A stretch of DNA of 64,000 nt from an uncultured Microbacterium sp. (GCA_913774665.1 CAJYHN010000010.1:186001-250000); one strand, 5' to 3'; positions 53,454 through 63,053 are shown, numbered from the stretch's first letter. Program-made: numbers and translations. Notes: generated by a model from the letters alone, not told the origin.

Positions 53454-56400
53454 ATGGACGTCAACTTGAGACAAAGCATCTGGCACAGCCCGAGCAACGG
53501 CGGCCGACGACGCCGATGGCGCCACCTCGTGGCCATCATCATGTCGATAAGCTTCTTCGCAGCAATGGCAGCGGGAAATGCGGCCGCTCCGGCGGTCGCC
53601 GCAACGACAGTGGATGTCACCACAAATGTCAGTGGTCCGACGGATGCCGTCGCGGGTGCTGCTTTCACGTACACCGTCACCGTTGGGAACAACTCGCTTA
53701 CGCCGGCCGACGGCACCACGGTTTCCGTCAGCATGCCTGACGGCGCCGCCAACGTCACGGCGACTTGCTCCCCCTCATCCGGGGCCGCCTGTCCCGCCCC
53801 CTTGGACGTCAGCAACAGCGCAATTTCGGGTGTCGTTGCCGCACTCCCGCATCTCGGTCTGGTGACGCTGACAATCACTGGTAACTTCTCCCCTGCTTCT
53901 TCCTCCAGCGTGACGGCGAGTTCGCGTGTGGATCCGGCGCCCGGTGTCACCGACAGTGATCCGACCTCGAACGTCAGCAGCGTCAGCACAGCGATCGACA
54001 CCAGCGCTGACCTGGCCGTTTTGGCATCGTCATCTGCGACCAGCATGTCTCCCGGGGCGCCCATCACCTGGACGGTGACCTACACGAACAACGGACCAGC
54101 ACCAGCGGACGGCGCGAGTATCAACGAGTTCTTCTTCTGGTCGGGGCAAGCGATCTCCACCCTGACCAACAGAATCCAGTCGTGCACCGCAACAAGCGGG
54201 GCGACGTGTCCAACATTCATTAGGGACTCCACCACCTCGAGCTTCCAGAGCCTGTGGACCGGCAGGGTTGAGAAGTTTCCTTCGGGTGCGTCGATTCAGG
54301 TGGTCTTCACCTCGACCCCGAGTTACGTATGCGGATCGGCTGAAGTCACCTCATCCACCTCAATTTTTGCCCCGTCGTCCGTGAGCGACCCTGACTCGCG
54401 GAACAATTCCACCAACGTGAAGGTGATGGCCAAAGGTCTCGCATGCAAGTCCACGGAGCTCACGGCCACCAAGACTCAGACACCCGGCACGGCGACTCCC
54501 ACGACCCCGATCACCTATACCGTCACGTACGCCAACAACGGGCCGATCGCGGCGGACAACGCCGCGATCCGCGACTTGATGTACTGGACGGGCAACATGG
54601 TCGGGCCCGCACTGAGTATCGACGTCAAGTCCTGCGTCGGCACGGGTGGAGCTGCCTGTCCCACCTTCGTGAAAGACACCAGCGTCTTCTCGTTCGGCGA
54701 GGTCTGGTCCGGGCAGGTTGGGGCTTTCCCCGTCGGCGCGACGCTTACGATCACCTACACAGCGACTTTCACGTTCACCAGTTGCGGCACGGGAACCGTC
54801 ACCAACGAAACGACCATCAGAACCCCCGCAGGGATCGACAACACCGCGGGTGACCGTTCGCGAGCTCAGGTGAACGGCGTGTTAGATGGCGGGGACTGTG
54901 CGCAAGCGGATGTCGGCGTGACTATGTCACAGTCGGCGGTCGCGGAGAACGACCAGGTGCCGACCGTCTATACGGTCATTTACACGAACAATGGGCCGTC
55001 GGCCGCCAATGGGTCCAGCATCAAGGCGCAAGCGTTCTGGAGCGAGAGCACCATAACCCGGATGAAGGCGACGATCTTGTCATGCGCGACGACAGGGGGG
55101 GCGGTCTGCCCGCCCCTCGCCGATTCCACGGTCTTCTCGTTTGCCTCTCTATTCGATCGCCCCGTGGCGACATATCCGAGCGGTTCGTCGATCACAGTGA
55201 AATACACCCTCGTTCCGGTCATTAGCACATGTGGTCCGGCCGCGAACGTCACCTCGGTATACGAGACGTCGACACCCGTCGGCATGACCGATCCCGTCAA
55301 ATCGAACAACAGAGCCCAGTCCGCGACCAAGGTCACCTGCGCGGACATTTCCGTCAACAAACTCGTCACCCCGCGCGATGCTCGCGCCAACGAGCCTGTG
55401 AGCTTCAGCATTACCTTGACGAACTCCAGTCCGAATACAGCCAAATCCATCCAGTTCTCGGACCCGCTGCCTTCTGGCTTCATCTACGGTTCGACCACCT
55501 GCGCCGCCTCGACCGGTTCCGTGTGCGGCCCGGTCTCGTATGATCCCAACTCACGGACAGTCAGCTCAGCAATCTCAACCATCGGGGCCGGGGCAGGCTT
55601 TGTGAAAATCATCGTTCAGGGGTCGGCCGGACTAATCCCGGGCACCTACAAGAACACGGCAACCGTCAAATCGAGCGCGGGCCCGGATGCCATCTTCGAT
55701 CCGAACCCAACGTCGAACTCCAGCACGGTGTCGTTGCAGCTGTTCAACACCCTCTCGACCATCAGCGTCACCAAGTTGATTACTGGTCTGCCACCGGCGG
55801 GTCTACCTGCGGATCAGACTTTCTCCGGCGCGGTCCTCTGCACCGGGCAGCCGTCGCAACAGTGGAGTGTCACCGTCCCAGCAGGAATCACCAAGGCGAC
55901 TGGCAGCCCAATCGAATTCTGGGACGGCGGGTCCTGCGCTATTGAGGAAGACCCGCCCCCCACCCCGCCGAGTTCTTTCTCTTACTCCGGACCCGCGAAA
56001 TTCACGCCGGACTCGATCGCAACGCTCGGCCACACACAGAGACTGACTTTCATCAGCACCACGTCCACGACACTCGCCTCTGACCCGATCGCCGTGGACG
56101 ACGACGCCCAGACCATCCAGGGCGAACCGGTGACCGTGGATGCCATCGCAAACGACACAGGAACCAGAATTTCGGTCACCTCGGTGACGCCAAACCTGGA
56201 TGGAACCGGTGAAATTACCGCTGATGGAAGTGTGCGGTTCACACCAAACACAAGCTTCTCAGGGACGACCGTTCTGTCCTACACGATCATCGACGAGTTG
56301 GGGCGCACCGCGACCGCGAACATCACCGTGCGCGTGATCCCGAAGGAGGCGAATGCACCTACGCCGGAGCCGACTCCCACGCCGGGGCCAATCGTCACGT

Positions 56401-56603
56401 CCGATCCTCCAACCCGGGCTCCGTATTCGACTTCGACCCCTGAATCGGCTGCTGCACCGTCTTCAATCACTGACGCACCGACCGGCAAACTCGCCAGTAC
56501 GGGCCAGACATTGTCGGTGTCGGCCGCAATCGTCAGCGTTGCATTGCTCGGGCTGGGCCTCGGCGCTCTTCTGCTGGCGCGTAGGCAGCGCCGTAAGAAC
56601 TGA
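53454..56603 (+). CDS. Large LAxTG-anchored surface protein, DUF11 repeats plus CshA/Ig-like domain
   Basis: This protein of about 1,049 residues has an export signal (about 1-48, basic RRRRWRH then a hydrophobic core ending AVAA), four or five DUF11-type repeats (about 55-760, each with TYTVTYTNNGP-like strands and paired Cys), a DUF5979-like region (TLSTISVTKLITGLPPAG), and a CshA/Big-like domain (about 875-960: DDDAQTIQGEPVTVDAIAND). The tail has a Pro/Thr/Ser-rich spacer, KLASTG, a hydrophobic span and ARRQRRKN, i.e. LAxTG sortase-E sorting. The ATG at 53454 (MDVNLRQS) is the best start. A terminator hairpin follows. Likely an adhesin or wall structural protein. Confidence 0.87.
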   Translation: MDVNLRQSIWHSPSNGGRRRRWRHLVAIIMSISFFAAMAAGNAAAPAVAATTVDVTTNVSGPTDAVAGAAFTYTVTVGNNSLTPADGTTVSVSMPDGAANVTATCSPSSGAACPAPLDVSNSAISGVVAALPHLGLVTLTITGNFSPASSSSVTASSRVDPAPGVTDSDPTSNVSSVSTAIDTSADLAVLASSSATSMSPGAPITWTVTYTNNGPAPADGASINEFFFWSGQAISTLTNRIQSCTATSGATCPTFIRDSTTSSFQSLWTGRVEKFPSGASIQVVFTSTPSYVCGSAEVTSSTSIFAPSSVSDPDSRNNSTNVKVMAKGLACKSTELTATKTQTPGTATPTTPITYTVTYANNGPIAADNAAIRDLMYWTGNMVGPALSIDVKSCVGTGGAACPTFVKDTSVFSFGEVWSGQVGAFPVGATLTITYTATFTFTSCGTGTVTNETTIRTPAGIDNTAGDRSRAQVNGVLDGGDCAQADVGVTMSQSAVAENDQVPTVYTVIYTNNGPSAANGSSIKAQAFWSESTITRMKATILSCATTGGAVCPPLADSTVFSFASLFDRPVATYPSGSSITVKYTLVPVISTCGPAANVTSVYETSTPVGMTDPVKSNNRAQSATKVTCADISVNKLVTPRDARANEPVSFSITLTNSSPNTAKSIQFSDPLPSGFIYGSTTCAASTGSVCGPVSYDPNSRTVSSAISTIGAGAGFVKIIVQGSAGLIPGTYKNTATVKSSAGPDAIFDPNPTSNSSTVSLQLFNTLSTISVTKLITGLPPAGLPADQTFSGAVLCTGQPSQQWSVTVPAGITKATGSPIEFWDGGSCAIEEDPPPTPPSSFSYSGPAKFTPDSIATLGHTQRLTFISTTSTTLASDPIAVDDDAQTIQGEPVTVDAIANDTGTRISVTSVTPNLDGTGEITADGSVRFTPNTSFSGTTVLSYTIIDELGRTATANITVRVIPKEANAPTPEPTPTPGPIVTSDPPTRAPYSTSTPESAAAPSSITDAPTGKLASTGQTLSVSAAIVSVALLGLGLGALLLARRQRRKN

Positions 56604-56623
56604 AAAACCACGTCAAATAATCG

Positions 56624-56681
56624 CTCCTCCCTCCCCGCCAAGCATGTCTCGATGAGTCGGCGCGGCGGGGAGGGTCGGAGC
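56624..56681 (+). terminator. Long GC hairpin after the large surface protein
   Basis: CTCCCTCCCCGCC pairs with GGCGGGGAGGG plus GGAG after a loop of about 24 bases. It begins about 20 bases after the stop. It is a terminator by position and structure. The remaining gap to 56,943 holds no gene other than the next gene's ribosome binding site. Confidence 0.6.
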
Positions 56682-56943
56682 TCCCTCAACGCGAAGAGAA
56701 TTGAGGCTTTGCTCCCCGGTCGCTGCCACAAGTCCAAGCCATACGAAGACGAGTCTGCAGGGACATCGGCGTAGGCGCCCGCGCCGTATGCCGTCGATAC
56801 GACCATCAAGCGGCCGATTCTGAAAGACGAAGTACTCGGAGCGCGGCACTGCGAAGGTGCTGCGGGGTCGACCGCACTAAAGAGACTTTCAGCTCTTCCC
56901 GACCTATCCCGGATGCACGCAACGCTCACCCTCAAGGAGCTCC

Positions 56944-58164
56944 ATGCTTTACATACCGCCACGACCCGACCGCAAGCGGTCATTCTCCCCGCTGTTGACC
57001 ACGAGTATCGCGCTCATATTCGCCTTTTCCGCCGCAAGCCCCGCTGCGTTGGCGGACACGAGGCCGGAAGTTATCTGGGAGGCTCAGTCAAACGACTGCT
57101 ATTTCTCGTGGCAGGACACCAACCCAGACAGTTCGGTTGCCTACGGCATCGTCGAGGCCCCCGCGGAATCGGACCACCGTTGCGAACTGACACTCACGGG
57201 TCCCGGTCAATTCACGACGGCACAGATCACGGTCACGGCGGGACCCGGTGTCGCATATCTGGCAGAAGCTGGCACGTATCAGTACCGCCTCGTCGACACC
57301 ATCACACGTTCAACATCAGATGGAACCATCCTTGTCACCGGAGCGCCCGCTCTTCCCACTCCGGGCCCCGGTTCGATGACAGGATCTGAGTGCATCCGGT
57401 CGTTCGAGAATCGCACTGTCGCTGGTCATCTCGCTGTCTACAACACCGGCTGGAACGTTGTCACCGCCGCCCCCGCAGCCACCTGCGGGTCTACAGCCAC
57501 CGCAAACAGCGCACCCTACGCGGCGGAATCGACGGGGGTACAGACGCAGGTCGCTCTCGTCGAGCCGTTCGGCCTCACACTCACGAAAGTCGCGACGAAA
57601 AATGAGGAGGCAGTCACGTCAGCACTCGTCGGCGACGAAATCGTCTACCTCTTCACGCTCGCTAACACCGGATCTGTCCCCTGGACCGTGGTGATCAATG
57701 ATCCATTACCCGGCCTTGGCCCTGTTGTCTGTCCAGCGGACGTTCTCGATCCCGCCACAAAAATGATCTGCTCCGCGGACTACATCGTGTCCGCCGCGGA
57801 TGCCGACTCCTCGAAGCTGACTAACACCGCTTTCGCGGTGGGTACCGACACCGCGCGCTCGACTGCCACGGGAGCGTCATGGTCGAGCATCGAGCAGAGC
57901 GTCACGATCGACATCGTCCGCCCCGTTGCCGCTGAGCCGCCACCTACCTCGCTCACAGCTACAGCATCTCCGACTACCCCTCCCGCACCCGCTACTCCGG
58001 AGCGCGATCTGCCAACCTCCACGGGTACGACAGGTGCACTGGCCAAGACAGGAACGGACGTACGCCTCGCAACCACGATTTGGGCGATCGCGGGCGTCTT
58101 GGTCGGGTGCGCGTTCATGATCACGGCCCTTCGACGAAGAAACCTACCGCTCGATGACGAATGA
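56944..58164 (+). CDS. LAxTG-anchored surface protein with one DUF7507-like repeat
   Basis: This 406-residue exported protein has a signal peptide (about 1-38, ending AALA), a beta-rich N-terminal domain with a few Cys (EVIWEAQSNDCYFSWQDTNP), a DUF7507-like repeat (about 210-320: LTLTKVATKNEEAVTSALVG, LANTGSVPWTVV, CSADYIVSAADAD), a Pro/Thr-rich spacer and ALAKTG followed by a hydrophobic span and ALRRRN. The LAKTG fits the sortase-E LAxTG pattern. AAGGAG precedes the ATG. It resembles a shorter relative of the 37,729 protein in its repeat type. Confidence 0.87.
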   Translation: MLYIPPRPDRKRSFSPLLTTSIALIFAFSAASPAALADTRPEVIWEAQSNDCYFSWQDTNPDSSVAYGIVEAPAESDHRCELTLTGPGQFTTAQITVTAGPGVAYLAEAGTYQYRLVDTITRSTSDGTILVTGAPALPTPGPGSMTGSECIRSFENRTVAGHLAVYNTGWNVVTAAPAATCGSTATANSAPYAAESTGVQTQVALVEPFGLTLTKVATKNEEAVTSALVGDEIVYLFTLANTGSVPWTVVINDPLPGLGPVVCPADVLDPATKMICSADYIVSAADADSSKLTNTAFAVGTDTARSTATGASWSSIEQSVTIDIVRPVAAEPPPTSLTATASPTTPPAPATPERDLPTSTGTTGALAKTGTDVRLATTIWAIAGVLVGCAFMITALRRRNLPLDDE

Positions 58165-58556
58165 CAACACAACGTCTGCCAGGCATGACCGGCGGCACCC
58201 GCTCAGCATTCATTCGAAATTGATGCGGACACTGTAGGGGAATGACACACTCAGCTACGGCAAAACGCGCGCCACGATGTGCATCTCGCAGTCGACAAGA
58301 TCAGACGGTCGCCGGCCCTCTGAGCGCACCACGCCGGGGCGCCTACGCGATGCGCGCGAGCAGGCCGACCGCGGTTGGATGAGACGGCCGCTTGCTGCGG
58401 CGCGCCACGCAAGAGGCCGAACAGCAATGTACAGACCTGCCACCGGGCCAGACTCCTGCAGTCGACACCGCAGGGCCGCTGGGTTTGGTCGGGCTTCTCC
58501 TACTCGGACGAGCTGGCGGGCTCAGCCGGGGCCGAACTATTTCCACCCCAAGCATC
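58165..58556. other. Noncoding gap, 0.39 kb
   Basis: No gene is supported on either strand. The frames that exist are Arg/Pro-rich and overlap one another in several phases. No hairpin or repeat stands out. Confidence 0.3.
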
Positions 58557-58808
58557 ATGATCGCGTCAGACTGGCGTCCTGCCGAAGGAGGAGCCCAACC
58601 AAAAAACGGCTCCGAGGACGGAGCGAAAGTGCGCAATCTCAGAGAATGTACTGAGTCCGCGCCTGGGCGAGATCTCAAACGAGAACGCGAAGACGCCCTC
58701 GACCTGTTCCGGGGGATTGGCATCGCGGCAGCCGTATCGCTTTCTATCTGGGGCGGGGTCGTACTCGTAGCACTGCAGATCTGTCAGATCGTAGCCACGG
58801 TGCTCTAG
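58557..58808 (+). CDS. Hypothetical small membrane protein
   Basis: This 83-residue frame starts MIASDWRPAEGG, has a charged middle (PGRDLKREREDALDLFRG) and a C-terminal membrane segment (about 60-83: IAAAVSLSIWGGVVLVALQI). No ribosome binding site is clear. The frame is open further upstream (to 58,392) but that part is less protein-like. It could be a tail-anchored protein. Not recognised. Confidence 0.4.
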   Translation: MIASDWRPAEGGAQPKNGSEDGAKVRNLRECTESAPGRDLKREREDALDLFRGIGIAAAVSLSIWGGVVLVALQICQIVATVL

Positions 58809-59525
58809 GCGCGAGCGGCCTGCAAACGTAGACCCGCGGCGATTAAACCGCCCCCTCAGCGCCGTCGCAACCAACGGGATCCGCAGCCAGCGCGATGGGG
58901 ACGCGAGACCCTTGCGGTGGGTGTTCTTGTCGGGGCACCCTGCGAAAAGGATCCCTCCCGAGTCATGAAGCCGCCGGGGTCTCGGAAGTGCGACACATTC
59001 GGGTCCTATCGCGCTGTCCCGCCTGAGGCGGACGTGCTCGAACCCCGTCGGATCCAAAGGGTGTCTGGCGGCGTTCGACACCTGTGGCGCATCATCGTCC
59101 GGGTTCGAGACAAGGATCGAGCTGCCCGCCGCCTCCCACCGGGACCGCACGAGACGACGCCGAGCCACAGAAGCCGGACGCGCCTCAGGAATGGGCCGAG
59201 TGAACCTTCGGATCACGAAGGATGGCTTCTCGGTGGATCTCAACCCACCCTGACTGCAGGACGCCCGGGCACAACCTGACCGGGCGTCAATCCAGGCGAC
59301 GTGGGATTCGGGAGGGGAATCCGATCGAGCTGGGGGCAGCTCCAGGAAAGCGGGAGGAGCGCGGCTCTAGGCTCGAGAAGCTCACCGCTCGGCGATCATC
59401 CACACGACCGAGTTACGGGCTGGCGAACGTAGGGGCGTGCGTCATCTGCAAATCTAGGCGTTATACGACACTTCGAGCGCCGCCTTCAAATCTCCCCTGC
59501 CACGGTAGACGGGCTTGTCGAAGCG
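58809..59525. other. Noncoding stretch at the island edge
   Basis: About 0.7 kb without a supported gene. Frames on either strand are Arg/Pro/Ser-rich and lack ribosome binding sites. This region leads into the right arm-like site and the attachment repeat. Confidence 0.35.
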
Positions 59526-59544
59526 GTTACTGCGGCGTTACCGC
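59526..59544. repeat. Putative integrase arm site, right copy
   Basis: GTTACTGCGGCGTTACCGC matches the site at 29522-29540 in 18 of 19 bases and in the same orientation. It lies 55 bases to the left of the right 28-bp repeat, again on the inner side of the island. Confidence 0.55.
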
Positions 59545-59565
59545 GGATGAAAGAACGGAAGAGAA

Positions 59566-59626
59566 GAAGGCCCCGAATCCCAGCAATTTTGCGGGAATTC
59601 GGGGCCTTCGTGGTGGCGGTGACGGT
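59566..59626. repeat. Right putative attachment site: hairpin plus tRNA-like 3' end
   Basis: Bases 59599-59626 equal 29377-29404. A strong hairpin (GGCCCCGAAT ... ATTCGGGGCC) comes first, then the minus-strand tRNA-like 3' end (CCCACCGTCACCGCCACCA), here with a decayed T-arm. No tRNA body follows on the right. It may be a junction between two integrated elements. The gap from 59,627 to the SIR2 gene at 60,011 holds nothing else recognisable. Confidence 0.7.
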
Positions 59627-60010
59627 GGGATTTTGAAGTCCAGCGCTAGAACCGCGTAATCACGGGGAAAAGAGCCGCGTGACGGTTAAGTGATCAACTC
59701 AACGATCAACAAAAAAGGTCATCTCTGGAATACGACAAACAAGGAGCCCCATCGCTCGTACTCATCGAGTGTACCGCTCGCCGACCACATGACCAGCGGT
59801 CGCGGCTGACAGCGTGGGCAAGTCTCACGTCGAGAGGTCGGTTCCATGCGTCACCTTTGCGAAACTCGCTGAGAGCGTCAGCTACGGTCGCGACATCACC
59901 ATGAAGTCGCCGCATGACCCTCCGATCGCCAACCCGCCGAATGCTGAGTCCGCCCGCTCGCCGATGGCGACCCTAGAGTGTGGGTATCCACGGACGGTAA
60001 TCGAGGAAGA

Positions 60011-61147
60011 ATGCCAGCGACTCACAGTGCAGCGATTCTCGTGGGCAACGGGCTGTCCATCGCATTCAACTCCGAGCTCAATCTTCAGACCATCACCGAA
60101 GAGGTGATGCGAAGGATCGAGGACGCAGACGGCGACGATGTGGTCGCCGCGATGAAGGAGATAGCTGAACGGGCACTCCCTGACGGCGTAACAAGCGCAG
60201 AGGACTTCGAACAGTTGGTCGGTGCGTTCGGAGCCGAATCACGCACCCTCAGTACCCTTGAGACCCTCGCAAGCCTCACCAGCCCGACGGACCGCAAGCT
60301 GCGTCGAGCCATACGCCGCGTGGCGTCCTTTGCTGAACAGGTCCGCGACAACGGCATCTCGCACGTGCTTGAGGTTATCTGCGAGCGATCCCACGCATAC
60401 CATGACGACGCGGCAGACCTCCACGCACTCGTCTCAGCGATCTTGGACAGCTTCGACGGACGAGTGGTCTTCGGCAACTTGAACTACGACACGCTCCTGC
60501 TTGCCGCCCTCATGCACGTCTGCCGTAGCGGGGATCTGGCCGACATGGCCGATGGACGAACCAGAGTGACCGTCACCGTGAATGATGAGGAAGAGCGCGA
60601 AGTTCCGGCTTTGAGGGCTACAGCGGGTGACTTTCCGGCTGGTCGCAGAGTCCGCCTTCTCCACCTGCATGGGTCACTGACGTACTGGGCGAACAAGGGC
60701 CGCACGATCTACGCCAAGCTACCGAAGGATCTTCTGGACGACGGCGATCAGTGGAAAGCAGTTCGCGAGCGGACGACGAACGTTCGTCCCGCTGTTGTAC
60801 TCGCGAACCCGAAGGACAAAGCACAGCACGTAAGCGAGTATCCATTCAGCCTTGCGTACAAGATGTTTAAGCACGCGCTTAAGCGATCAGACCATTGGGT
60901 AGTGATCGGCTATTCGTTCAAAGACGCTCCAGTGAATCAGATGCTCGCAAGCGTGTTCCTCGAGTATGAGGAAAAGCCTTCAGTTCTGGTTTGCACATAC
61001 GGCGACCAGCCATCGCGAGAAGAAGTCGAGCGGGCGCTCGGCTGGGGCGCCGATGACGGGGACTCGAAGGACTGGCTGACGTTCAGTCGCCGCGGAGCCA
61101 ATGGGCTCCAAGACACTAGGCAGTGGGAGAGATTTATCCCGCAGTAG
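60011..61147 (+). CDS. SIR2-like domain protein, candidate phage defence effector
   Basis: This 378-residue protein has a SIR2-like fold: a nucleotide-binding start (AAILVGNGLSIAFN, residues 8-21), VVFGNLNYDTLLLAALM (about 160), RLLHLHGSLTYW (about 225) and VVIGYSFKDAPVNQML (about 305). SIR2-like proteins of this kind often act as NAD-degrading effectors in phage defence; others are deacylase-like. GAGGAAGA precedes the ATG. It stands alone and no partner gene of a known defence system (Argonaute, STAND NTPase, TIR sensor) is next to it. Position just inside a putative mobile element supports the defence reading. Enzyme activity is inferred only. Confidence 0.75.
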   Translation: MPATHSAAILVGNGLSIAFNSELNLQTITEEVMRRIEDADGDDVVAAMKEIAERALPDGVTSAEDFEQLVGAFGAESRTLSTLETLASLTSPTDRKLRRAIRRVASFAEQVRDNGISHVLEVICERSHAYHDDAADLHALVSAILDSFDGRVVFGNLNYDTLLLAALMHVCRSGDLADMADGRTRVTVTVNDEEEREVPALRATAGDFPAGRRVRLLHLHGSLTYWANKGRTIYAKLPKDLLDDGDQWKAVRERTTNVRPAVVLANPKDKAQHVSEYPFSLAYKMFKHALKRSDHWVVIGYSFKDAPVNQMLASVFLEYEEKPSVLVCTYGDQPSREEVERALGWGADDGDSKDWLTFSRRGANGLQDTRQWERFIPQ

Positions 61148-61209
61148 TAGCCGCCTGCCGGTGCGAGCAGCGCTGAAGCCCAAGCCGACACGGCGCGGGT
61201 ATCTACGGG

Positions 61210-62292
61210 TCAGCGATAGCTCTTGAGCGCCATCAAGCCACCTCTCAACGGGAAGCGAGATTGCGAGTCGCGATCCCGTGACCACAGGAACTGTCCGATG
61301 GCTTCAGCGCCCCGTGAACCAGCATCGATGGAGAGGAGCGAGCGCAATGACGCACCAATCGTCAGGCCGAGGAAGCTTGCGATCAGTTTGTCCAGCACAG
61401 AGGTGATGAGGTTGGAGGAGGCGAGGGCGAGAGCGAGAGACTCGCCCACCCCTTGGAAACGCTCAGTGAGTGTGTTTCCCGCGACATGGGCGCTGAACCC
61501 GTCGAACACAATCGCTGTGATGGGTACGGCCACGAGCGTGCAGACGACGGCGACGAGGATGCTCAGAGCCAGGAACCGCGCTGGCGTTCGACCGAGCTTC
61601 CACCGATGGATGCCATAGCCCCAGACCAAAGCGCCCACGACGGCGACAGGTGTGTAGGGGAGACCAACAGCACTTTGGTGGAGCGCCGCCCCCGTGAGTT
61701 GCGTGGCAATGGCAGTCGCGACGGCGTACCACGGGCCGAAAGCGAAGGCGACAGCTGCCGTGCCGATCATGTCGAGGTAGAGCGGCAGGTCCAACCAGAG
61801 GACGAGCTGCCCACCGAAGACGTTGAGAGCCACAGCTACCAACATGACGGCCGCAGCGACCAATGGCCGCCTCGAAAGGGGCATACGGGGCTGGCGCTCT
61901 TGAGCCGCAGAGGGCACAACCGCTGGAACGCACGTGGGGCCGGAAGCGGGCGACTCACGGCTGGGGTGGCGAGGTGATGCTGAGCGTGCGGAGATGCAGC
62001 GTTGACGCAACTCATCGATCTCTTCTGCGCTCGCTCCGAGACCCGACGCGATGTCGGCTACGAGGCTTGGATCCAGCCTCCTCCTGTCCGGGCGGAAGGC
62101 GTCATAGACCGTGGAGCGAGACACCTCAACCTCTGGTCGCCCTGAACGTTCTGAACGCAGGCGCGTGATCCTTGAGGCGATCTCGGCATAGGTCACACCG
62201 CCAGCCCTCCGTCTCAGGGCCTGAAGGCATTCCGGGACAGATTGAGCCTGGTCGTCGCCCTGCCCTTGCCGAGCGGCATCCGCGCCGTTCAC
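61210..62292 (-). CDS. HTH domain fused to an ECF-transporter-S-like membrane domain
   Basis: The 360-residue protein starts with a helix-turn-helix of the XRE-like type (about 17-95: VTYAEIASRITRLRSERSG, VSRSTVYDAFRPDRRRLD, VADIASGLGASAEEIDELR). A Pro/Ser-rich linker (about 96-145) leads to five or six membrane segments (about 147-345) whose start (LDLPLYLDMIGTAAVAFAFG, ATQLTGAAL) is like substrate-binding S-components of ECF vitamin transporters. The GTG is preceded by GGGAGGGGAG. No ECF ATPase or T-component is nearby. It may be a membrane-tethered regulator that senses a small ligand. Divergent from the next gene. Confidence 0.72.
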   Translation of the reverse strand: MNGADAARQGQGDDQAQSVPECLQALRRRAGGVTYAEIASRITRLRSERSGRPEVEVSRSTVYDAFRPDRRRLDPSLVADIASGLGASAEEIDELRQRCISARSASPRHPSRESPASGPTCVPAVVPSAAQERQPRMPLSRRPLVAAAVMLVAVALNVFGGQLVLWLDLPLYLDMIGTAAVAFAFGPWYAVATAIATQLTGAALHQSAVGLPYTPVAVVGALVWGYGIHRWKLGRTPARFLALSILVAVVCTLVAVPITAIVFDGFSAHVAGNTLTERFQGVGESLALALASSNLITSVLDKLIASFLGLTIGASLRSLLSIDAGSRGAEAIGQFLWSRDRDSQSRFPLRGGLMALKSYR

Positions 62293-62492
62293 TGCTTCTC
62301 CCCTCCCTTGGTCAGGCACATTGTCGCGCAGGGGCGCAGGGTCAACCAACTCCACTCAGCTTGTGCGGAGTTGTGCGGGTTTCAACATCCCGGCGATCTC
62401 CCCAGGAACTCGGCTCTAGCGTCAATTTCGTTTGCAGCGCAGGGCTCCCTAGCTCTGCACCGACCACCACAGCCGATCAAGGAGTACTACTC

Positions 62493-62963
62493 GTGACGAT
62501 CTTCCATGCCTACCCCAACGACCCGACGGCGGACTACTACTCACTGACGTCGGTGCGCGAGCCGGTCGAGGACAAGATCCGAGCTTTCAAGAACTGGGAC
62601 AAGCTCGACGAGGACGTGAAACAGCTTCAAATCAGCAAGTGGCAGACGTCCGAGAGCGACGAGAAGCAGGTCGCCGCATCGATCGAGCTGGTGCAAACGC
62701 AGACTGCCCTCATCACCGCTCTCAAACTTCGAGTGAATCGCACCAGCGACGCTCGCGAGGAGACCGTGCGTCTGGTTCTGTCGGGCGCGTTCGACCAGGG
62801 GAAGGTGGACAAAGTTCGCAAGGCCGCCGGGATCGCGTGGGGGACGCTGGCCGGATGGCTCAAGGACGCAGAGGGCATTGATGCGGCGACCAAGAAGTAT
62901 GTCGCCGAGGAAGCGGACAAGGTGCGCGAGAAGAACAACGTCGATAAGGCCGCGGTCGCTTGA
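62493..62963 (+). CDS. Hypothetical protein, mobile-element type
   Basis: This 156-residue protein starts at a GTG after AAGGAG. It is charged and helical: RAFKNWDKLDEDVKQLQISK, then a middle helix (SIELVQTQTALITALKLRVN) and a C-terminal helix-turn-helix-like part (KVRKAAGIAWGTLAGWLKDA). It could bind DNA but no family is recognised. It is divergent from the HTH-membrane fusion gene and followed in the same frame by a second open segment. Confidence 0.6.
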   Translation: MTIFHAYPNDPTADYYSLTSVREPVEDKIRAFKNWDKLDEDVKQLQISKWQTSESDEKQVAASIELVQTQTALITALKLRVNRTSDAREETVRLVLSGAFDQGKVDKVRKAAGIAWGTLAGWLKDAEGIDAATKKYVAEEADKVREKNNVDKAAVA

Positions 62964-63053
62964 AGAGCTGCGGCTCGATCCACACGCTGGCGACAGCTAA
63001 GCGAGGAGATCGGGCGGCTATCCCAGGCATACACGGATGCCCACTTCGGCGAG

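Noticed and set aside
58566-59243. A 225-residue minus-strand frame near the island edge
   Set aside because: Pro/Arg/Ser-rich composition, no start signal, overlapping frames in other phases; probably non-coding.
59599-59700. A tRNA gene on the minus strand at the right attachment site
   Set aside because: As on the left, the 3' end is present but no cloverleaf can be built from the following bases, and the T-loop is degenerate.
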